Shown here piece after piece: positions 1 through 4,721 of a DNA stretch of 6,376 nucleotides. This DNA comes from Treponema sp. (GTDB taxonomy: Bacteria; Spirochaetota; Spirochaetia; Treponematales; Breznakiellaceae), in the NCBI GenBank assembly GCA_031268125.1, contig JAIRXT010000207.1, forward strand, positions 1-6,376, written 5' to 3'. Every line of letters begins with the position of its first letter. The stretch's first letter is position 1. The notes beneath the pieces were generated by a model. That model was given only the letters and a program-made list of their open reading frames with translations, searched no databases and was not told where the DNA came from. Position numbers and translations under genes: made by a program.

Positions 1-744
1 ATCCCCTGCCTCGACGTGGACGACGGCCGGGTAGTTAAGGGAATCAAATTCAAGGGTATTCAGGATGCCGGGGACCCGGTAGAACTGGCCCGGCGTTACA
101 ACGACGAAGGGGCGGACGAACTTACCTTTTTGGATATAGGAGCCTCCTACAAGAGCCGATCCACGCTGCTGGACGTGGTACGGCAGGTGGCCGCCGAGGT
201 TTTTATCCCCCTCTGCGTGGGGGGCGGCATCCGCAGTGTGGAGGACATGCGGGAGGCCATGAACGCCGGGGCCGACAAGGTTTCTGTTTGTACCAGCGCG
301 CTGGCCCGGCCGGAACTTCTTTCGGAAATGGCCCGGCTCTACGGCCGCCAATGCGTGGTCCTCTCCATCGACGCCGCCCGCGTTCCCGGCTCCCGCTGGC
401 ACGCCTATTCCCACGGGGGCCGTACCGATACGGGGCTGGACGCGGTAGCCTGGGCGGTACGGGCGGTAGAACTGGGAGCCGGGGAGATTCTCCTTAATTC
501 CATTGATGCCGACGGTACCGGCGCCGGTTACGATCTGGAACTAACCGCCGCGATATTGGCGGCCGTGCCGGTGCCGGTGATCGCCTCCGGCGGCGCGGGG
601 ACCCTGGACCAGATCGCCGGGGTGCTCAAGGCCCCCGGGGCCGATGCCGCGCTGATAGCCTCTCTTCTGCACTTTGAAAAAACAACAATCGGGGAAATAA
701 AGCGCCGCGCCGAATCGCAGGGGATCTGTGTAAGGTGGAACTGA
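1..744 (+). CDS. hisF: Imidazole glycerol phosphate synthase, cyclase subunit HisF (5' end outside window)
   Basis: HisF is the (beta/alpha)8-barrel cyclase half of IGP synthase. With HisH it turns PRFAR plus ammonia into imidazole glycerol phosphate and AICAR in cytosolic histidine synthesis. The frame is open from base 1 and begins with IPCLDVDDGRVVKG, the family's first strand, so about six residues are missing on the left; the GTG at 16 is internal, not a start. In window residue numbers, the two catalytic aspartates are present: D5 (CLDV) and D124 (SIDAAR, equivalent to D130 of Thermotoga maritima HisF). Also visible are GDPVELA, GADELTFLDI, VGGGIRS, GADKVS, HGGRTDTG, GAGEILL, DGTGAGYD and the phosphate-binding IASGGAG. 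The end (HF..TTIGEIK..GICVR) is the normal C-terminus. Oddities: LDIGAS replaces the usual LDITAS, VSVCTSA replaces VSINTAA, and ILLNS replaces ILLTS. The stop codon lies inside a repeat motif. Identification is very secure. Confidence 0.97.
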   Translation: MPCLDVDDGRVVKGIKFKGIQDAGDPVELARRYNDEGADELTFLDIGASYKSRSTLLDVVRQVAAEVFIPLCVGGGIRSVEDMREAMNAGADKVSVCTSALARPELLSEMARLYGRQCVVLSIDAARVPGSRWHAYSHGGRTDTGLDAVAWAVRAVELGAGEILLNSIDADGTGAGYDLELTAAILAAVPVPVIASGGAGTLDQIAGVLKAPGADAALIASLLHFEKTTIGEIKRRAESQGICVRWN

Positions 745-967
745 CCCGCAACACGGCTAAACTTGACCCACAACGTTCCACCGGGACCGGATACACGACA
801 CGGGTCAAATTTAGCTTTATTGTGAGGAAGAGATATGTACAAGGTGTTACATTTGTTCCACAGCGCATTTGACCGCCCGGTTCTTCGCCGTATAGGGCAA
901 AGAACCGGGCTAAATTGTGGGTCAAGTTTAGACCCAGGGCCGGGGGAACGCTGCGGGTTAAGTTTGG
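737..967. repeat. Cluster of inverted and direct copies of a TGACCCRCAAC-type motif
   Basis: This non-coding stretch separates the convergent ends of hisF and the CAP lipoprotein gene. A motif reading TGACCCRCAAC occurs at 742-752 (overlapping the hisF stop) and at 764-774, 22 bases apart in the same direction. Inverted relatives are at 802-814 (GGGTCAAATTTAG), 915-931 and 944-967. The 17 bases at 757-773 (CTAAACTTGACCCACAA) are perfectly inverted at 915-931, and the complement of 757-780 matches 944-967 at 19 of 24 positions, with mostly transition differences. The 918-936 copy can fold on itself (TGGGTC/GACCCA, 7-base loop). No credible gene is present. It could be a decayed transposon end or MITE, a REP-like dispersed repeat, or a structured bidirectional transcription end. 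No clear target-site duplication or U-tract was found. Confidence 0.75.
875..910. repeat. Strong hairpin inside the repeat cluster
   Basis: GCCCGGTTCTT (875-885) and AAGAACCGGGC (900-910) are perfect 11-base complements. Three further pairs (887-889 with 896-898) can form beyond one mismatch, leaving a small loop. It sits between the two arms of the 17-bp inverted repeat (757-773 and 915-931), so the region can form nested stems. Neither strand continues into a T-run, so it is not a standard intrinsic terminator, although it could still stop or protect the converging transcripts. Confidence 0.7.
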
Positions 968-984
968 CACGTTTAGGCGGGGTA

Positions 985-1815
985 TCAATTACTCACGTAG
1001 CCGCGGGCAAAGGTAATGACGCAGACCGTCTCATAGTTCGGGTGCGAGTCGAATGAAACCCCCGCCTGGCTGAAATCCTTGTTCAGGATGTTGGCCCGGT
1101 GCCCCTTGGAGGGGGTTCCGTCATCGATCAGCAATTGAACCACAACTTCCCTGGCCCTTTCCGCCCCGTAGTACAGGTTTTCAGCGGCTTCGATGTAGCC
1201 CCCCCCGTAGCGGCGGATTCTGGTAAAAGGCGTACTGCCGTCGCTTCCGTCATGCCCCGTCTGCCCGGTCCTTTCCTGCTCGTAGGCCAGGTCCCTGGCC
1301 CCCAGGGACAGGCCCAGTTCCGGCATCAGGAGCGGTACGGGTTCCATGTTCGACAGGGCGGCGATGCAGTCTTCCAGCGCCTTCGCTCCTTCGTAGGTCT
1401 GTATTCTTGTCCGGTTCGGCCTTTGGTACAATTTTCCGTTGTAGTACCGCAATTCCGGCTGAATATACATTTCGGCGTATTTTTTTGGATTAGTTCTGGC
1501 CTTGTTCATCTCCAGGATGACGCTTTTTTCGATACGGGAAAGGTAATAGGCGTCCTTTGCCGTGTCCAGGACCGTGGTGTCCCAATCCGGGTCTGTGGAA
1601 TTGCTCCTTCTGTTTTGATTCATAATCGGGGTGGCGCCCCTGCCCGGAATGAGCACGGTGGCGGTGTTTTCCTTCTGCCCGATATCCGGCGTTTCGGTTA
1701 TGGAAACCTCGTTAATTCCCGGTTTAGCGCCGTCCGCCGGAATTTCTTCCAGCGATTCGCATGAAAAAATCATGGAACAGTAGAACATCATTATTAGGTA
1801 GAACAGTTTGTTCAT
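985..1815 (-). CDS. CAP/SCP-domain (PR-1-like) lipoprotein
   Basis: This 276-residue protein begins with a short hydrophobic signal (NKLFYLIMMFYCSMIFS) ending in a plausible lipobox with acceptor C19 (IFS-C), so an envelope-anchored lipoprotein is expected. Residues 20-90 are polar and look disordered. Residues about 97-276 form a CAP domain: an IEKSVILEMNKARTNPKKYAE helix, a TGHDGSDG segment with H188, AENLYYG with E212, and KGHRANIL with H239, ending in the usual beta-strand VCVITFARGY. These match the conserved His/Glu cleft of the CAP superfamily. The molecular activity of bacterial members is mostly unknown; proposals include ligand or cell-wall binding and proteolysis. The start is supported by GGGGAGG (1823-1829) seven bases before the ATG, and there is a good promoter upstream. 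The gene is monocistronic within the window and converges on hisF. Family assignment is secure, the function is not. Confidence 0.9.
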   Translation of the reverse strand: MNKLFYLIMMFYCSMIFSCESLEEIPADGAKPGINEVSITETPDIGQKENTATVLIPGRGATPIMNQNRRSNSTDPDWDTTVLDTAKDAYYLSRIEKSVILEMNKARTNPKKYAEMYIQPELRYYNGKLYQRPNRTRIQTYEGAKALEDCIAALSNMEPVPLLMPELGLSLGARDLAYEQERTGQTGHDGSDGSTPFTRIRRYGGGYIEAAENLYYGAERAREVVVQLLIDDGTPSKGHRANILNKDFSQAGVSFDSHPNYETVCVITFARGYVSN

Positions 1816-1834
1816 ACGGTTTCCTCCCCTGGGG

Positions 1835-1861
1835 ATACCTGGTATTTACCTGGGTGGTAAA
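1835..1861 (-). promoter_or_regulatory. Paired dyads in the leader of the CAP lipoprotein gene
   Basis: Between the predicted transcription start and the Shine-Dalgarno lie two adjoining dyads: ATACC-T-GGTAT (1835-1845) and TTTACC-TGGGT-GGTAAA (1845-1861). They share the direct repeat TACCTGG at 1836-1842 and 1847-1853, 11 bases apart. The second would form a 6-bp, 5-base-loop hairpin in the mRNA. This could be an operator just downstream of the promoter or an RNA leader structure. The symmetry is visible in the sequence; a regulatory role is inferred. Confidence 0.35.
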
Positions 1862-1881
1862 CCCCCGCCACTCTGTACTTT

Positions 1882-1910
1882 ATTCTATTCCTCGTCCGGC
1901 CCCAGGTCAA
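1882..1910 (-). promoter_or_regulatory. Sigma-70-type promoter of the CAP lipoprotein gene
   Basis: Read on the minus strand, TTGACC (1910-1905) and TAGAAT (1887-1882) are separated by exactly 17 bases, with five of six matches to consensus in each box. Transcription would start near 1875, giving a leader of roughly 60 bases to the ATG at 1815. This is the best promoter match I found in the window. Confidence 0.7.
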
Positions 1911-2221
1911 GATTTTAAAACAGGCTGTCGAACAAGCCCAATGCTGCGGGCCAGGTTTAGCGCGGATGGCGGGGTATGGAACTGCACAATACTATTAATT
2001 TCCGTTCCGGCATCAGATTCTTCAAAAAAAAATCTGATGCCCCGCCGCCGCTAATGGATTATATTTTACTTCACCGCGGATTTTGGAGATATCAGAAAAT
2101 AACCGGAAGCATCAAAAAAGAATGAGAGAACCGGAGAGGGATAGGTATAAATGTTATGAAGGACATTCTTGGAACGCTTGGGATGCATTGATAACCGGTG
2201 TTAAAAAGTAAGGAGCCAGTC
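1911..2221. other. Divergent intergenic region between CAP lipoprotein and hemerythrin genes
   Basis: About 310 bases lie between the minus-strand promoter and the hemerythrin start. The left part contains a bulged GGCT/AGCC hairpin at 1923-1938 (upstream of the CAP -35 box), followed by a GC-rich stretch. The centre holds the 11-bp dyad at 2009-2041. The right part is AT-rich with three AACCGG words near 2101, 2129 and 2194. A TATAAA at 2146-2151 could be a -10 box for hemerythrin, but no convincing -35 lies 16-18 bases before it. I recognise no riboswitch, tRNA or small RNA here, and the short frames (for example 2054-2125, 23 codons) lack ribosome binding sites. Confidence 0.6.
2009..2041. 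repeat. Perfect 11-bp inverted repeat with A-rich centre
   Basis: GGCATCAGATT (2009-2019) and AATCTGATGCC (2031-2041) are exact complements around the 11-base centre CTTCAAAAAAA, and two more T-A pairs are possible inside. It lies in the divergent region, about 100 bases upstream of the CAP promoter and 180 bases before the hemerythrin ATG. No gene runs into it from either side and no T-run follows, so it is not a normal terminator. A regulator binding site for one or both divergent genes is possible, as is a mobile-repeat remnant. Confidence 0.6.
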
Positions 2222-2692
2222 ATGGAGTACAATGTAATTCAGTTGGATAATTATTATTCAGTCGGCATTGAATCTATTGATGAGCAGCACAAACAGCTCA
2301 TCAGTATGTGTAATAATTTGTATTTGAACAGCTGCAAAAGAGATGAAATATCAAAGAATTTTTTCAACCAGAGCATTTCTTCTCTTGCCGATTTTTTGAA
2401 GTACCATCTGTTTGTGGAAGAACAGCTCCTTTCCCGTGTTGCATTTCCGGAGTTTCATTCCCACAAGGAAGAACACAGTAAAGCTGTTGAATTTATTAAC
2501 CGGTATCTGGCATATCTGGGTACCGATGAGGAATCGCAGCTTAAAAAAGAAATTCCGGTGATTCGGGAATACATACTTAAACATATTACCGTCAGCGACC
2601 GGAAGTACGCCAATTATATCCATACCATGAACCGCTACACCCCCTGGCACATGAAGGACAGCTATCTGCCTACGGAAATTTTTCTGGGTTAG
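2222..2692 (+). CDS. Bacteriohemerythrin (di-iron oxygen-binding protein)
   Basis: This 156-residue cytosolic protein is a single hemerythrin four-helix bundle that should bind O2 at a non-haem di-iron site. The full ligand set is present: H23 (IDEQHKQL), H62 and E66 (HLFVE), H81 and H85 (HKEEH), H121 and D126 (HITVSD). The family opening is recognisable as YSVGIESIDEQHK, although the common upstream Trp is replaced (IQLDNYYSVG). It is longer than the usual 130-135 residues because of a tail of about 20 residues rich in aromatics and prolines (NRYTPWHMKDSYLP). The start is ATG 2222, because AAGGAG at 2210-2215 lies six bases upstream; the GTG at 2198 would place that site inside the gene. Likely roles are O2 sensing, storage or detoxification, with no partner domain to choose between them. 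The gene is markedly AT-rich compared with its neighbours, which may mean acquisition by transfer. The family call is secure. Confidence 0.94.
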   Translation: MEYNVIQLDNYYSVGIESIDEQHKQLISMCNNLYLNSCKRDEISKNFFNQSISSLADFLKYHLFVEEQLLSRVAFPEFHSHKEEHSKAVEFINRYLAYLGTDEESQLKKEIPVIREYILKHITVSDRKYANYIHTMNRYTPWHMKDSYLPTEIFLG

Positions 2693-2697
2693 GATGC

Positions 2698-2727
2698 TTG
2701 CACAAGGGCCCCCGCATTAATTATCAT
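2698..2727 (+). promoter_or_regulatory. Candidate promoter for the DAHP synthase-prephenate dehydratase gene
   Basis: In the 57-base gap after the hemerythrin stop, TTGCAC (2698-2703) and TATCAT (2722-2727) are spaced 18 bases apart. The -10 matches at five of six positions, the -35 at only three. The start would fall near 2734, giving a very short leader. CCCCC at 2709-2713 could pair with GGGGG of the ribosome-binding region (2741-2745) only in a longer read-through transcript. This is a tentative call; co-transcription with hemerythrin is the alternative. Confidence 0.3.
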
Positions 2728-2749
2728 GGAACCTTCATAAGGGGGATCT

Positions 2750-4708
2750 ATGATCATTGTGCTCTCCAAGTCCGTAAGTTCCCATGACAAAGAGATGATC
2801 CGCATTTATCTGCGGGACAGGGGTTTTAGCGTAAGGGATCAGACATTTGGAGAGGATGCGGTTATCGGCGCATCCGGCAAGGGAGCGGTGGATATCCGCG
2901 AACTGGGGCTCCTTCCCGGCGTGGAGCGGGTTGCCGCCACCAGCAAGCCCTACGAACTTGTCTCCCGTGAGACCAAGGCGGAGGATACCATCGTTACGGT
3001 GTCCGCGGGCCCGTCCTTTCCGGGGGTAAAAATCGGCGGCTCCCGGATCACCGTAATTGCCGGTCCCTGCGCGGTGGAAAGCCGGGAGCAGATCATGGAG
3101 ACCGCCGCCCTGGTCCGGGAAAGCGGCGCGGTAATGCTCCGGGGCGGGGCCTATAAACCCCGGACCAGTCCCTACGCGTTTCAGGGTCTGGGCATGCAGG
3201 GCCTTGAGTTTATGAAAGAGGCGGGGGAAGCCCAGGGTATGCCCATCGTTACCGAGGTGGTTTCCCCGGAACTGGCGGTTCAGATGAAGGACCTGACCGA
3301 TATGTTCCAGATCGGCGCCCGCAACATGCAGAACTTCGAACTCCTTAAAAAAGTGGGGAGCCTGGGGAAGCCGGTTCTCCTTAAACGGGGCCCCTCCGCC
3401 ACCATCGAAGAATGGCTCCTTTCCGCGGAGTACCTTCTTGCCGCGGGTACCGCCGACGTGGTTCTCTGCGAGCGGGGCATCCGTACCTTCGAGACCTATA
3501 CCCGCAACACCCTGGACATTTCGGCCATCCCCGTGGTTAAAAGCCTTTCCCATTTGCCGGTCATCGTGGATCCCAGCCATGCGGTGGGCATCCGGGCCAA
3601 AGTCAGTTCCGCGGCCCTGGCTGCCATTGCCGCAGGAGCCGGCGGCCTTACGGTGGAGGTCCACCCCCGGCCGGACCAGGCCCTCTCCGACGGCCCCCAG
3701 TCCCTGTACCCGGAGCAGTTTGAGCGGCTTATGCGGGACATTGAAGCCCTGGCCCCGGTGGTGGGGAAGGAGCTTCTCAGGACCCCCCGCCCGGGGGCGG
3801 CCAGGACTTTTCACGCCGGCGCCGTCAGTTCTTCCGGCGTCTCCGGTTCCCCCCGGGAACCGCTGCCGGCGGCCTTCTGCGGGGAAAACGGCGCCTTTGC
3901 GGAACAGGCCCTAACCCGGGTCTTTGGGGAAGACATGCCCCGGCTCCAGGTACAGAGCTTCCCGGGGATCTTTGACGCCGTACTGGAAGGTTCCGCCCTG
4001 GCCGGGGTGATCCCTGTGGAAAACAGCCAGACCGGCTCCATCCACGAAAACTACGATTTGTTCCTGCGTTACAGCGATATTGCCATCGTGGGGGAACTGA
4101 AGCTGCGGATCGTCCACTGCCTTATCGGGGATGAGCGGGCATCCCTCGACAGCATTACGATTGTCCGCAGCCACCCCCAGGGCTTTGCCCAGTGCAAGGA
4201 ATTTTTGGAAAAACATCCCCAGTGGGTCCTGGAACCGGCCACCACCACCGCCGGCGCGGTGGCCTCCATTGCCCGGGAGGGGGCGCTTAAAGTCGCCGCC
4301 ATTGCCGGGGAAGCCGCCGCCCTGGCCCACGGCCTCAAGGTCATCAAAGCCGGGATCGAGACCAACCCCCTCAACTACACCCGCTTTGTGATCATCTCCC
4401 GCCGGATCGGGGACAAGGCCCCCGTTCCCCCCAGCCTCGGTTCCGGGGCCCCCAACAAGGCAAGCCTGGTGTTCTCCGTCCCCGACGAACCGGGGGCCCT
4501 GTTCGGCTGCCTTAAAATACTCAGCGACCGGGGAATCAACCTTTCCAAGCTGGAATCCCGGCCCATTCAGGGCAAACCCTGGGAGTACCTGTTTTACGTT
4601 GACGTAAGCATCCCCGATACCGCCGGGGATTTTGAAGCCGTCATTACGGAGCTTAAAACAAAAACCAGGGACTTCCACCATCTGGGCGCCTACCGTGCCT
4701 CGTTGTAG
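2750..4708 (+). CDS. aroF-pheA: Fused DAHP synthase (type I-beta) and prephenate dehydratase with ACT domain
   Basis: This 652-residue bifunctional cytosolic enzyme should make DAHP from phosphoenolpyruvate and erythrose 4-phosphate (first shikimate step) and convert prephenate to phenylpyruvate. Residues 1-72 are the ferredoxin-like regulatory domain (ends KPYELVSRE). Residues about 86-340 are the DAHP synthase barrel, with IAGPC, GGAYKPRTSPY, QIGARN, LLKRG, LCERGIRTFE, DPSH and LSDG. The metal ligands C107, H277, E303 and D314 align with C102, H272, E298 and D309 of the T. maritima enzyme. Residues 341-372 are a Gly/Ser/Pro/Arg linker. Residues 373-551 are the dehydratase (GENGAFAEQA, IPVENSQTGSIHENYDL, SHPQGFAQC, catalytic TRF at 544-546). 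Residues 568-646 are a Phe-binding ACT domain (GALF 582-585, ESRP 602-605). The linker is open in frame and has no internal start, so one polypeptide is expected. There is no chorismate mutase domain. Start ATG 2750 follows AAGGGGG. An arogenate-dehydratase activity cannot be excluded. Confidence 0.95.
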   Translation: MIIVLSKSVSSHDKEMIRIYLRDRGFSVRDQTFGEDAVIGASGKGAVDIRELGLLPGVERVAATSKPYELVSRETKAEDTIVTVSAGPSFPGVKIGGSRITVIAGPCAVESREQIMETAALVRESGAVMLRGGAYKPRTSPYAFQGLGMQGLEFMKEAGEAQGMPIVTEVVSPELAVQMKDLTDMFQIGARNMQNFELLKKVGSLGKPVLLKRGPSATIEEWLLSAEYLLAAGTADVVLCERGIRTFETYTRNTLDISAIPVVKSLSHLPVIVDPSHAVGIRAKVSSAALAAIAAGAGGLTVEVHPRPDQALSDGPQSLYPEQFERLMRDIEALAPVVGKELLRTPRPGAARTFHAGAVSSSGVSGSPREPLPAAFCGENGAFAEQALTRVFGEDMPRLQVQSFPGIFDAVLEGSALAGVIPVENSQTGSIHENYDLFLRYSDIAIVGELKLRIVHCLIGDERASLDSITIVRSHPQGFAQCKEFLEKHPQWVLEPATTTAGAVASIAREGALKVAAIAGEAAALAHGLKVIKAGIETNPLNYTRFVIISRRIGDKAPVPPSLGSGAPNKASLVFSVPDEPGALFGCLKILSDRGINLSKLESRPIQGKPWEYLFYVDVSIPDTAGDFEAVITELKTKTRDFHHLGAYRASL

Positions 4709-4721
4709 CGGGATCGCCTCA

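Noticed and set aside
737..967. CRISPR-like array
   Set aside because: Copies are in both orientations, unevenly spaced and diverged, with no constant spacer length.
962..980. TTGGCACG resembling a sigma-54 -24 element
   Set aside because: The matching GC at -12 with the required ten-base spacing is absent, and the site is downstream of both convergent genes.
835..1056. Short plus-strand frame in the repeat cluster
   Set aside because: It spans the repeats and runs into the antisense of the lipoprotein gene, and its product shows no protein-like pattern.
1099..1764. 221-codon plus-strand frame across the CAP lipoprotein gene
   Set aside because: The minus-strand frame has a signal peptide, CAP motifs, Shine-Dalgarno and promoter; the plus-strand product has none of these.
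2009..2041. Reading the 11-bp dyad as an intrinsic terminator
   Set aside because: Neither strand continues into a T-run after the stem, and no gene ends nearby on either side.
2054..2125. 23-codon plus-strand frame starting ATGGATTAT
   Set aside because: No ribosome binding site precedes it and no conservation can be judged from one sequence.
2198..2221. Upstream GTG start for hemerythrin
   Set aside because: Using it would put the AAGGAG ribosome binding site inside the coding region; ATG 2222 has ideal spacing.
2735..3814. Long open frame on the minus strand opposite the DAHP synthase half (and another at 3911-4732)
   Set aside because: Both are antisense to a clearly recognised enzyme, their translations show no family motif, and long open antisense frames are common in GC-rich genes.
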